Assembly (NCBI RefSeq): GCF_014155765.1
Contig: NZ_SCKT01000003.1
Span: forward strand, 503,304 to 567,303
Reading direction: 5' to 3'
Length of the DNA: 64,000 nucleotides
DNA from: Pantoea dispersa
Lineage (GTDB): Bacteria; Pseudomonadota; Gammaproteobacteria; Enterobacterales; Enterobacteriaceae
Position 1 is the first letter of the stretch; the number at the start of each line of letters is the position of its first letter. Both the position numbers and the translations under genes were made by a program. Below the pieces are notes generated by a model. It saw nothing but the letters and a program-made list of their open reading frames with translations. It did no database searches and was not told the DNA's origin. Shown here in pieces: positions 29,129 through 37,941 of the stretch.

Positions 29129-30870
29129 AAGATTTAAATTTAATTCAACGTATAATATTTCCTAATCTTGATATCAAGGCAGTTGATACTTCTTATATTC
29201 GCCTCAAAAATGCATTAATGCGATATGACGAAAAAAAAGTATCATTCAATAAATGGGGGAGTGCAGATTTTAGTACTTACTATAATGCGTTGTCTCTAAA
29301 TGTTTGGAAGTTGGAATGTGGTCTTAATACAGTTTGTTTAAAATTAATCGGGAAAGGGGAATTCACTGCTAACTTTTACTACTTGAATAAGAAAAATGAA
29401 AGAGTAAATATAGACTCTGTGTCATTTGAATTAAATGAATTTCATGAAAATTATATTTTATCATTGGATCTAAAAAAGTTACCTTATAGGGGCCTTATAT
29501 GTTTTGAACTCATTGCCTTAAATGACGGCGCAGAGTTATCGTCTGGAGCATGGTACACACAAGATACTACTAAACGTGATGTTAAATTAGGAATTACCAT
29601 AACACACTTTAACCGTAAGGCTTATGTGCTTCCTTCGATAAAGCGTGTTAAGACGGAACTATTAGAAGACCCCTTATACAAAGGAAAGATTGATTTTACA
29701 GTAGTAGACAACTCGCAGAATATTACCCAAGAAGAATCGATGGGGGTTAACGTGATCCCTAATAAAAATTTAGGCGGTTCTGGTGGTTTCATGCGTGGAC
29801 TAATGCATTATAAAGATGCAGGAAACTATACGCATGTGCTTTTTATGGACGATGATGCTTCTTGTGAAATCGATACTATATGTCGCGCATTTAATATTCT
29901 GAGTTTTGCCCAAGAGGATTCTACGGCAATTGCAGGTGCTCTACTAAGAGAAGATATAAGCTACCTCCTCATTGAACAAGGTGCGTATTTCGACAGAGTT
30001 TGTATACCCTTATTTCATAATGAAGATGTACGAAGCAAATCTACTTTAACGAACATTGAGCATACTACGCGTCATGCTGGCTATGGCGCATGGTGGTTTT
30101 TCGCATTCCCTCTTGAACAACTTAAACATTGGAGTTTTCCGTTCTTTGTCCGTGGTGATGATGTATTATTTAGCATGACTAATAATTTCCATATTGTTAC
30201 TTCAAATGGTATTGCATGCTATGGAGAGGATTTTTCCACAAAAGTAAGTGCTTTTACTCGCTATCTGGATTCTCGTTCTGGCTTAGTTAATATGTTGCTC
30301 CATGAAGACAGCTCCAAAAATGCTATTCGTGCACATGTTAATCTTACTATGTCGACATTATTCTCGGGACAATATAAGAGTCTCGACTGTATAAGAAAAT
30401 CAATCTATGATGTTGATAAAGGAGCAAATTTTTGGTTAAGTAACATGGATACAACCGAAATTAGACAGTGGATAGGTGCACATACTGTTGATGAAAAAAT
30501 GCTAAAAATTGATTTGCGCAAAATTAGTTATGATGTGAACAATAACGATGAAAGTAAAATTAGAAGATTTTTGAGATTAATTACTTTTAATGGACAGTTG
30601 TTACCATCAAACAAAAGGACTGTCCTTCAAAAAAAAGGTGCCAGAGCATCATTACGTCAAATATTTAGATACCAAAATATTATCTATTTTGATCAGGATA
30701 CGAGTACTGGTTACATTACACAAATTAATCGACTCAAGTTTTTCAAATACCTGCTTCTTCTATTAAAGGATTGTGTTTTTTTGCGAGTTAATTTTAAAAA
30801 GATGAAGAAGATGTATTTAAGAGAACTCAATAATTTAACTTCTGAGAATATTTGGAAAGATAATTTTTAA
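29125..30870 (+). CDS. GlfT2-like galactofuranosyltransferase
   Basis: Predicted cytoplasmic polymerising or multi-site transferase of 581 residues. About 140 N-terminal residues look like the beta-rich N-domain of GlfT2. The GT-A core follows from LGITITHFNRKAYVLPSIKR, with NLGGSGGFMRGL near 216 and FMDDDASCEID near 241, then GYGAWWFFAFP and HEDS. I chose the GTG at 29125 (AAAGAG 8 bases upstream, GTGA overlap with the previous stop) over the TTG at 29119. Mycobacterial GlfT2 builds galactan from UDP-Galf; the same donor is supplied here by glf. A bidirectional terminator follows. Confidence 0.82.
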   Translation: MKDLNLIQRIIFPNLDIKAVDTSYIRLKNALMRYDEKKVSFNKWGSADFSTYYNALSLNVWKLECGLNTVCLKLIGKGEFTANFYYLNKKNERVNIDSVSFELNEFHENYILSLDLKKLPYRGLICFELIALNDGAELSSGAWYTQDTTKRDVKLGITITHFNRKAYVLPSIKRVKTELLEDPLYKGKIDFTVVDNSQNITQEESMGVNVIPNKNLGGSGGFMRGLMHYKDAGNYTHVLFMDDDASCEIDTICRAFNILSFAQEDSTAIAGALLREDISYLLIEQGAYFDRVCIPLFHNEDVRSKSTLTNIEHTTRHAGYGAWWFFAFPLEQLKHWSFPFFVRGDDVLFSMTNNFHIVTSNGIACYGEDFSTKVSAFTRYLDSRSGLVNMLLHEDSSKNAIRAHVNLTMSTLFSGQYKSLDCIRKSIYDVDKGANFWLSNMDTTEIRQWIGAHTVDEKMLKIDLRKISYDVNNNDESKIRRFLRLITFNGQLLPSNKRTVLQKKGARASLRQIFRYQNIIYFDQDTSTGYITQINRLKFFKYLLLLLKDCVFLRVNFKKMKKMYLRELNNLTSENIWKDNF

Positions 30871-30881
30871 ACGAATATTGT

Positions 30882-30909
30882 GAGCGCCTGCAAGGCGCTC
30901 TTATTATTT
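30882..30909. terminator. bidirectional terminator between convergent operons
   Basis: GAGCGCCT (30882-30889) and AGGCGCTC (30893-30900) form a perfect stem with TTATTATTT on the plus side. It ends the wzm operon and lies at the 3' end of the convergent epimerase gene. Confidence 0.85.
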
Positions 30910-31869
30910 CACTCTAATGTAATCATTATAGGCATCGCACATAGCATCTATATCTTTACGAGAAGGTTTCCACCCAAGAGTATTATTAGTATCAATGGTA
31001 TCCAATAGGACATCTTTGTCAGCTATACCGAACTGCTCTGGATACAATAAAGTGAGACCGCATTTATCAAGTGCTGATAATGCTGGTTTGATGATCGCTG
31101 ATGGAATAGGGATAACGATTGAACGTGAATTTGCATGTTTAATAATACCATGCAGCAATTCTTTTGTAGTGGGCGGGTTAGTAGACCCTAAGTTAAATGG
31201 CCCATGAGGACAACCTTTATCAACTGCAAGGATAGCAGCATCAACGCAATCATTAACACTTACCATTTGATAGCGATTGTTACCATTTCCAATCATCGGT
31301 ACGGGTAAGCCTTTTGAGATTAATGCAAACAATTTTCCTAATATTCCTAGCCGGCCTGGACCAGTAATCAGGCGAGGCCTAAAAATCGTAGCATTTAATG
31401 AATTATATTTTCTAATTAATTTTTCAGCCTCAACTTTGCTTTCTCCATAAGGGCCTAAAGGATTCTGCGGATGAGTTGGGGGGACGGGACATGCTAAAGG
31501 AAGCCCATAAGTCATGTCGGTTGAGAAGAATATAAGTTTATCCGCACCTGCAGCATGCATAGTGGCTAACAGATTTGCTGTACCATCGACATTAACTTCA
31601 TTAAACCACTCCTGACGGCATCTCTTAGGTACATTACCTGCAAATTGGCGAGCAGCAAGATGATAAACGACATCGTCTGGCTGTAATCCAATAACTTTTA
31701 ATTCTTCTAAAGAACGTATGTCTCCTTTAATAAACTTAACTCTTTTTGAAAGCTCAATATCGTCATACGGTCGAATATCAAAATTTATTACTGTTTGGCC
31801 TCTGGATAGTAATTTCCTTGCTAATACTTGTCCAGTAAATCCACTACCACCTGTAATAATATGTCTCAT
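30904..31869 (-). CDS. NAD-dependent epimerase/dehydratase (extended SDR)
   Basis: Sugar-modifying extended SDR of 321 residues. The Rossmann motif TGGSGFTG lies at residues 6-13, the serine/threonine stretch FFSTDMTYG near 114, and YGESK (YxxxK) near 137. The ATG at 31869 has AAGGAG 8 bases upstream; a longer frame to 31896 overlaps the upstream gene and is not needed. It is the last gene of a tight minus-strand trio with a UbiA-type transferase and an SMR-type membrane protein. An epimerase acting on a polyprenyl-linked or nucleotide-linked pentose is a reasonable guess; the substrate is unknown. Confidence 0.82.
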   Translation of the reverse strand: MRHIITGGSGFTGQVLARKLLSRGQTVINFDIRPYDDIELSKRVKFIKGDIRSLEELKVIGLQPDDVVYHLAARQFAGNVPKRCRQEWFNEVNVDGTANLLATMHAAGADKLIFFSTDMTYGLPLACPVPPTHPQNPLGPYGESKVEAEKLIRKYNSLNATIFRPRLITGPGRLGILGKLFALISKGLPVPMIGNGNNRYQMVSVNDCVDAAILAVDKGCPHGPFNLGSTNPPTTKELLHGIIKHANSRSIVIPIPSAIIKPALSALDKCGLTLLYPEQFGIADKDVLLDTIDTNNTLGWKPSRKDIDAMCDAYNDYIRVK

Positions 31870-31870
31870 A

Positions 31871-32245
31871 TCATGCACTCCTTGAAATGAAAACAATTCC
31901 TGAGCAAATTAATGCTAGGCCAATTATACGCATCGTATTCACATCTTCCTTTAAGAAAAAGTATCCAATAATAGCAGTTATGATGTAACCTACTGAAAGT
32001 AGTGGGTATGCTAAGCTGACTTCTACCTTACCTAATACAGCCATCCAAAGGCCAATGCTAAAAACATAGCAACTCATTCCAGCTATAAACCATGGATTCA
32101 ATATTAAAGAAATGCCAAAACTGATGTAATCAACTAATGCTGTAGGAATTGGTGGAATCGATAACATAGTTTTGCGTAATGCTACTTGCGCTAACGCGTT
32201 TAAAGAAACACTTGCTAATGCAATAAAAAAAGTAATTAGGCTCAT
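31871..32245 (-). CDS. SMR/EamA-type small membrane protein, putative lipid-sugar flippase
   Basis: 124 residues with four hydrophobic segments (about 3-20, 40-66, 75-97, 104-121). The sequence WMAVLGKVEVSLAYPLLSVG resembles the conserved core of SMR and ArnE/ArnF-like proteins, which flip undecaprenyl-phosphate-aminoarabinose. It sits one base upstream of the epimerase start and 9 bases after the UbiA-type gene's stop, so the three are one transcription unit. A role as flippase for a polyprenyl-phosphate sugar is inferred from size and context. Confidence 0.78.
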   Translation of the reverse strand: MSLITFFIALASVSLNALAQVALRKTMLSIPPIPTALVDYISFGISLILNPWFIAGMSCYVFSIGLWMAVLGKVEVSLAYPLLSVGYIITAIIGYFFLKEDVNTMRIIGLALICSGIVFISRSA

Positions 32246-32254
32246 TAAAGTCTC

Positions 32255-33705
32255 TCAATAGTTTGCGAATATAAAACTAATTAATACGATCACGCCAAGA
32301 AAAAGACTGGTCTTATCTTTGACTGCAAAAATTACCGGGTCATCATTTAACATTTTGCGATGACTCAATAGCCAAATACGGAGTGTCCATAAGAATACGC
32401 AAGCAGGTTCAAGTAGTAACCAATTTGGTGATGCATATTTAGAACTTACCATCGCTTCCTGAGTTAAAAACAACATCATAATTACAATTGAAGAAATTGA
32501 GCTTGCCACACCTAAGGATAAGGTAAGAGGCCAGTCAGTATGATTATAACCTCTCCCTTCAATAAAATTATTTCCAGTTGCAGGCATGCGCATAACTTCT
32601 ACATGACGTTTTGAAAGTGCTAATGAAAAGAAGAACAATGCCGAAAAAGAGTTAAGCCACGGCGATAATGGTAAATTATTTACCGTAGAGCCGATAATTA
32701 CACGTATTGTAAATAACGCTCCGATTATCGCAACGTCAAGTAGTGGAATGCGTTTTAGCTTGAATGAATATGCTATAGTCACTATAACATATAGAACTGC
32801 TGTTAAAAATGTCATCCATGAGATACTGGCAAGTGTTATTCCACCAACTAACAATAAAAAGATACCACCAAATACTGCTTCTTGTGTACTAATTGTACCT
32901 AATGCAATAGGGCGAAAGCGTTTTGTTCGATGTCTTCGATCTGACTCAATATCACAAAGGTCATTGATTATATAGGTGGCAGATGCAATGAGGCAAAAGG
33001 AAAAAAATGTCACAAAAGTAGAGATTATTGCATCCAGATTAGTCACAATATGTGCTAGTAATAAAGGAACAAATATTAGTAGGTTTTTTGCCCATTGATG
33101 TACCCGCAATTGCTTGATCCATTCGCGTACTTTACTAAAAGGCTCATCCTCAATAATCATATATGGTACAGATAATTTCTTTACTTCGCTTAATTGCCTT
33201 TTTCCTTGGCCAACTAAAATTGCTGTAACAGATTCACGCCAAATTGGAAGATCAGCTTTGTGATCTCCTGCATAAATGAAACCCTCTGGAAAGTTTGTTT
33301 TAAGCCATTCCAGTTTGTTTTTACCTTTTAAATTTACTTGACTTTCTGAACCTTGCACCTTATCGAATAGTTGAAGGTGTTCTTGGACATTATTTGCAAT
33401 TTTATGGTTCGCAGCAGTGACAAGTAATACTGCACGCCCTTTATTTTTTTCTTTTTCTATCAGGCATAATAAACTATTTCGATAACAAAAAACATCAGCA
33501 TTCATCTCAAAGATATCTGTAACTGTATGTTTAAAAAAAGACCTTCCTTTGAGTAACGCGGGTGCTAAACGAAAATTCTAGCTGGGTTGTTTAGTAAAGA
33601 AGAAATTAAACCCTCATGTAGACTGTCAGTTTTGATCAAGGTCCCATCTAAATCAATGATCAGTGGTATGTTCAGATTTATTGCATCAAGATCACTCAGT
33701 TGCAT
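32255..33705 (-). pseudogene. HAD-UbiA fusion (polyprenyl-phosphate phosphoribosyltransferase-like), frameshifted
   Basis: The gene starts at 33705 behind GAGGAA and encodes IIDLDGTLIKTDSLHEG, HAD motif I with the nucleophilic aspartate. A TAG at 33565-33567 stops it after 46 codons. Adding one T in the short run at 33567-33569 restores one frame, reading VLAPALLKGRSFFKHTVTDI and onward to 32255, about 483 residues in all. The downstream part carries the other HAD motifs (LLVTAANH, AGDHKADLP) and a multi-pass UbiA domain with INDLCDIESDRRHRTKRFRP. That NDxxDxxxD plus HxTKRFRPI signature resembles mycobacterial decaprenyl-phosphate phosphoribosyltransferase Rv3806c. An ATG at 33505 could start a truncated UbiA protein but has no good ribosome site. 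Sequencing error is not excluded. Confidence 0.82.
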
Positions 33706-34125
33706 TTTTATTCCTCAACCTAAAAAGAACTTCCAATAGTGTCAAAAAAAGTTTCACATTTTAACTGTTTTTCTCCAATACTGGAAGTATATAACTGTTG
33801 CCTCATAAACTTAATTCATAGTGCTGCCACAAATTTATAATAAAATGAACATGTAATTGTATGTTCTTTATCAGAAATTGGCCGATCTTTGTTCATTGGC
33901 AGCGTTTTTTGTTGTCAAAATTGCTGTCTTTTAGTTCCAAAGTAAAGTAAATTATTGTATTTGTTTGTGTTTTTTTTCGAAAAATAGATAGAGGGTTATT
34001 TTTTGAACTGTCATCCAGAAGCATTCAAAACTACCTTTTTTAGAAGATAGTGGGTTAACATGTTCGCTACTTATTCACCTCATGTTACTGATAACATGAT
34101 GCATGACCTTCAGACAGGAGTATGT
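33706..34125. promoter_or_regulatory. 420-base divergent region between the HAD-UbiA gene and gnd
   Basis: AT-rich with T-runs and no supported gene. It must hold the promoter of the minus-strand trio and that of gnd. TTGAAC at 34003-34008 is a possible -35, but no fitting -10 was found. The 22-codon extension upstream of gnd (from 34060) is in frame but lacks the conserved start context. Confidence 0.5.
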
Positions 34126-35535
34126 ATGTCCAAGCAACAGATTGGCGTAGTTGGTATGGCTGTAATGGGCCGCAACCTGGCTCTTAACATTGAGAGTCGT
34201 GGTTACACTGTTTCTATCTTTAACCGTTCACGCGAGAAAACAGATGAAGTCATGGCGGAGAACCCAGGCAAAAATCTCGCGCCTTACTACAGCGTTGAAG
34301 AATTTGTTGAATCACTGGAAAAACCCCGCCGCATCCTTCTGATGGTACAGGCAGGCGAAGCGACTGATAAAACCATCGCTTCACTGACGCCACACCTTGA
34401 TAAGGGCGACATCCTGATTGATGGTGGTAACACCTTCTATAAAGACACTATCCGTCGTAATAAAGAACTGTCTGATCAGGGTTTCAACTTCATCGGTACC
34501 GGTGTCTCCGGCGGCGAAGAGGGCGCACTGAAAGGCCCATCGATCATGCCTGGCGGTCAGAAAGAAGCGTATGAACTGGTAGCGCCAATTCTGGATAAAA
34601 TTGCTGCACGTGCAGAAGACGGTGAAGCCTGCGTTACTTACATTGGTCCGGACGGTGCAGGCCACTACGTTAAGATGGTGCATAACGGTATCGAGTATGG
34701 CGATATGCAGCTGATTGCAGAAGCATACGCTTTATTGAAAGGCGCACTCGGTCTGAACAATGAAGAGCTGGCTAAAACCTTTACTGACTGGAACAACGGT
34801 GAGCTGAGCAGCTACCTGATCGACATCACTAAAGATATCTTCACCAAGAAAGATGAAGACGGTAAATACCTGGTTGATGTGATTCTGGATGAGGCAGCCA
34901 ACAAAGGTACCGGTAAATGGACCAGCCAGAGCTCCCTGGACCTTGGCGAGCCACTTTCTCTGATCACTGAGTCTGTGTTCGCACGTTACCTCTCTTCACT
35001 CAAGTCACAGCGTGTTGCAGCTTCTAAAGTGCTGAGCGGCCCTCAGGCGCAAGCCTTCACCGGTGACAAAGCTGAGTTCATTGAGAAAGTGCGCCGTGCA
35101 CTGTATCTGGGTAAGATCGTTTCTTATGCTCAGGGCTTCTCTCAGCTGCGTGCGGCTTCAGAAGAGAACAACTGGGATCTGCATTACGGTGAAATCGCGA
35201 AGATCTTCCGTGCTGGTTGCATCATCCGTGCACAGTTCCTGCAGAAAATTACTGATGCTTACGCGAACGATGCTAACATCGCAAACCTGTTGCTGGATCC
35301 CTACTTCAAAAACATCGCTGATGAATATCAGCAGGCGCTGCGTGATGTTGTCTCTTATGCCATCCAGAACGGTATTCCAACGCCAACCTTCTCAGCGGCA
35401 ATTGCATACTACGATAGCTATCGCTCAGAAGTGCTGCCTGCCAACCTGATTCAGGCGCAGCGCGACTACTTTGGTGCGCACACTTATAAGCGTATTGATA
35501 AAGACGGTGTGTTCCATACCGAGTGGCTTTTCTAA
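34126..35535 (+). CDS. gnd: 6-phosphogluconate dehydrogenase, decarboxylating
   Basis: Oxidative pentose-phosphate enzyme: 6-phosphogluconate plus NADP to ribulose-5-phosphate and CO2. It has 469 residues. The start [20 protein letters not shown] is the family N-terminus, with NADP-binding [31 protein letters not shown] near 129 and [13 protein letters not shown] near 184. CAGGAG at 34115-34120 sets the ATG. Base composition returns to backbone-like here, between two AT-rich blocks, as in many enterics where gnd flanks the O-antigen locus. Confidence 0.97.
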   Translation: MSKQQIGVVGMAVMGRNLALNIESRGYTVSIFNRSREKTDEVMAENPGKNLAPYYSVEEFVESLEKPRRILLMVQAGEATDKTIASLTPHLDKGDILIDGGNTFYKDTIRRNKELSDQGFNFIGTGVSGGEEGALKGPSIMPGGQKEAYELVAPILDKIAARAEDGEACVTYIGPDGAGHYVKMVHNGIEYGDMQLIAEAYALLKGALGLNNEELAKTFTDWNNGELSSYLIDITKDIFTKKDEDGKYLVDVILDEAANKGTGKWTSQSSLDLGEPLSLITESVFARYLSSLKSQRVAASKVLSGPQAQAFTGDKAEFIEKVRRALYLGKIVSYAQGFSQLRAASEENNWDLHYGEIAKIFRAGCIIRAQFLQKITDAYANDANIANLLLDPYFKNIADEYQQALRDVVSYAIQNGIPTPTFSAAIAYYDSYRSEVLPANLIQAQRDYFGAHTYKRIDKDGVFHTEWLF

Positions 35536-35552
35536 GAAGAGCGCCATATTAT

Positions 35553-35586
35553 AAACCAGTTGCATTAGCAGCTGGTTTTTTTTTAT
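35553..35586 (+). terminator. factor-independent terminator after gnd
   Basis: AAACCAGTTGC (35553-35563) pairs with GCAGCTGGTTT (35568-35578) around ATTA, with one internal mismatch, and runs into a long T tract. Confidence 0.9.
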
Positions 35587-35632
35587 AAAATGATCATTTT
35601 TTCTTTTATGTTATTCACTTTTAGGAAAAGTA

Positions 35633-37024
35633 ATGGGAATCAAAGGAATTATTAGTTTAGTCTCTAACTCTTCTACACAACTTTATATCAAAAGATTTAA
35701 TAATGGTAATCTTTCCAATGGGTTGTTGTTTTTTTTGTTGCTAACATTTTTTTTTATTTTTAGTCTTGGTCAGTTCACAAATGTTTATATCCGACATGAC
35801 GATTGGGAGTTTATGACGCGCCTTGCACCTGATATGAAGGGGTTCGTCTCTCCATGGGATAAAACCCTTCTGGAAGGAAGGTGGATAAACTATTTATGGT
35901 CTTATATAGCATATTATTTACCAGCTAAGACCGTGTATTGTTTATTTATATTCGGTTATGCGCTATTTTGCTGGCGGGCTTCATTGGTTATTACTGATAA
36001 TACCAAAACTACATTCATTGCGGCAGTATTGTTTTTTTTATGCCCTGCTTATGCTGATTTATCCTTTTGGCCGGCAACATTGTCACCTTCTGTATGGATT
36101 GTGACGGTTATATTATGTTTTTTTTATATTAAAGAGAGTGTTTCGTTTCTATTTATAATTGTTAGTGCTGTGCTAATGCTTACTTATCAGCCAATGATTC
36201 CGGCATGTTTTTTATTGTTTTCTATAAGAATGAAAACATGTGCATCCACCATTAAAATAGGTATTTATTATTACGTTGGCTATGTTATAGGCGTTATTGT
36301 TATTTATATTCTTAATTACCATTTTCATGATTATTTAGGGGTTAAAATTGCTGACTGGAGACATCCTAATCCAGTTCACTCATTTAGTGATCTTATTAAT
36401 AATTTTAAGAAGAGTATGCATACGTGGCATGATATATTTTTATATTATAATTGGGTTGTAATTTCTTCTCTATTGGGCTTATTAGTGATCGCAAAAATAA
36501 GTAGTGGAATGTTTATGCGATTGCTTGTAGCTGTTATAATGATAATGTTCTTTGAAACGCTTATGCAAACCTACACTGGTGTTGATATTCCTGCAAGATC
36601 TCTAATCTGGCCTTGGGTTTTCTTTGTAAGCGTTTTCTCGATTCTGGCTAATAACTTTTCCTATAATTCTATCAGGCTTATTAAACCAGCCATTTTTCTT
36701 TCTGCATTTATCATTTTTATAAGTTGCTTCCATTTAGGGTTCGTTAACTGGATTGGGTTTTATACTTATGAAAATCGATTTTCACAATATGAGGACTACC
36801 TTGGCAATTACCTTAAGAGCCAACCTAATCAACAAGTCTTTGTTTGTGGCGATTTTTCAAAAGTGCAAGGTTACCAGCGTCATGATTTCAAAGAGCTGGC
36901 TCTAGCTATATGGAAAAAACACGCTATTAATATAACTCCACTACCTGATAATAAATGCGATGAAAAGAATTTACAGTTAGGGATTAATATATTGAACGGT
37001 GTAAGTTATTATCGTGTGAATTGA
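35633..37024 (+). CDS. GtrII-like multi-pass glycosyltransferase (GT-C type)
   Basis: 463 residues with roughly ten or more hydrophobic segments, the first at about 28-48. The motif YIRHDDWEFM near residue 50 places the paired aspartates in the first periplasmic loop, as in GT-C enzymes and the GtrII/Glucos_trans_II family that modify O-antigens in the periplasm using polyprenyl-phosphate sugars. AGGAAAAGTA precedes the ATG. It lies just behind gnd in AT-rich DNA. It is a natural candidate to use the donor made by the HAD-UbiA trio, but that link is inference. A Wzy polymerase is an alternative that the DD motif argues against. Confidence 0.72.
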   Translation: MGIKGIISLVSNSSTQLYIKRFNNGNLSNGLLFFLLLTFFFIFSLGQFTNVYIRHDDWEFMTRLAPDMKGFVSPWDKTLLEGRWINYLWSYIAYYLPAKTVYCLFIFGYALFCWRASLVITDNTKTTFIAAVLFFLCPAYADLSFWPATLSPSVWIVTVILCFFYIKESVSFLFIIVSAVLMLTYQPMIPACFLLFSIRMKTCASTIKIGIYYYVGYVIGVIVIYILNYHFHDYLGVKIADWRHPNPVHSFSDLINNFKKSMHTWHDIFLYYNWVVISSLLGLLVIAKISSGMFMRLLVAVIMIMFFETLMQTYTGVDIPARSLIWPWVFFVSVFSILANNFSYNSIRLIKPAIFLSAFIIFISCFHLGFVNWIGFYTYENRFSQYEDYLGNYLKSQPNQQVFVCGDFSKVQGYQRHDFKELALAIWKKHAINITPLPDNKCDEKNLQLGINILNGVSYYRVN

Positions 37025-37657
37025 TTATTTAACAATAATTTCTTTTCAGAGGCTAAGTGCAGCCTCTGAAAATAAGAAAATATCAGATTCTGAATTATGA
37101 AGCATTTAGAGATCATCCTTCTTTAAATTTAGCATATTTAAATATAAAGCATGGGGAGGTTTTCTTTGCAGTAATTTTAATAATTGACGTTCAAATGACT
37201 AGAGAAAAATAATATTATAGTAATTCCTGACTTCCGAAGTCCTTAAGTAAAAAATGAGGCAATTCAAATAATCAGTCAACCTATTTTGCATTTTTTAAAA
37301 TCAACTTCACTTCAGTTCAAACTATTCCTATTAATATGTTTGAATGAAAATTTTTTTTGAAATACGTGGACATGAGAGGTCGGTTAATACTATAACCCTT
37401 AAGGCTGAAGTTAATTTTAGATTATTTTCCGCCATGGGTTTAGATTGGCCAATATTCATTTATCAAAATATTATTCCGCCTATAATTGTATAGGAAGTAT
37501 AATGCTGGGATTTTAATTAGTTTATAAAAACATCCCAGTTTATTTCAATATTCTAATTGCGTAATTTTTAATGTACAACTGGGCTTTTGTTCATATATAT
37601 GAGTATAACTGACTTATATAGGATACTAATTTTTAATAATACTCAATGGGAGTTGAG

Positions 37658-37759
37658 ATGAATACACTCGTAATAGCTAATCCCTATTCTCAATATTTGA
37701 AGAGAGGAATAATGCCATCATACCAGTTCAGCCACATTAAAAAATAGAGTTTCATTAAA
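37658..37759 (+). CDS. hypothetical 33-residue small protein
   Basis: ATG at 37658 with GGGAG about 5 bases upstream; the peptide starts MNTLVIANPYSQYLKRG and is basic, with no membrane segment. A clear terminator begins 22 bases after the stop, which supports a real transcript here. No family is recognised; it could also be a chance ORF inside a small RNA. Confidence 0.3.
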
Positions 37760-37780
37760 CCCACATAACATTTTATCAAA

Positions 37781-37808
37781 CTATCTCCTTAGGGAGACAG
37801 TTTTTTTC
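37781..37808 (+). terminator. factor-independent terminator of an unassigned transcript
   Basis: ACTATCTCC (37781-37789) pairs with GGAGACAGT (37794-37802) with one mismatch and is followed by seven T. No long gene precedes it on this strand for 750 bases. Confidence 0.75.
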
Positions 37809-37910
37809 AAGTATTTTAGTGTGAATATATTTGGTCATTTATATTGAACCTCGGTTTGAAATTGTGCTTCGAAAACCAATAATTAAAATCTATATGTCCG
37901 ATTTATCAGT

Positions 37911-37935
37911 AAGTTCAGGCCGCGGCCTGAACTTT
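37911..37935. terminator. G/C-rich dyad after the sulfatase-fold gene
   Basis: AAGTTCAGGCC (37911-37921) and GGCCTGAACTT (37924-37934) form a perfect stem just after the minus-strand stop at 37942. The U-tract on the minus strand is poor, so terminator function is only likely. Confidence 0.5.
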
Positions 37936-37941
37936 TGATTA

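Larger units (their letters stand above)
37025..37941. other. 917-base AT-rich interval, mostly without genes
   Basis: It holds a 12-base perfect inverted repeat (TTTTCAGAGGCT at 37043-37054 and its complement at 37061-37072) just after the GtrII-like gene, without a U-tract. A small ORF follows at 37658-37759 with a terminator, and a G/C-rich dyad lies near its right end. The central 500 bases (37080-37600) show nothing I can name and could be decayed DNA. Confidence 0.6.

Noticed and set aside
34060-34125. 22-codon N-terminal extension of gnd
   Set aside because: The conserved start [10 protein letters not shown] has CAGGAG upstream; the extension has no counterpart in the family.
37043-37072. 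12-base perfect inverted repeat considered as a terminator of the GtrII-like gene
   Set aside because: The T-run lies on the 5' side and A residues follow, so no U-tract is present on either strand; left as a dyad of unknown role.
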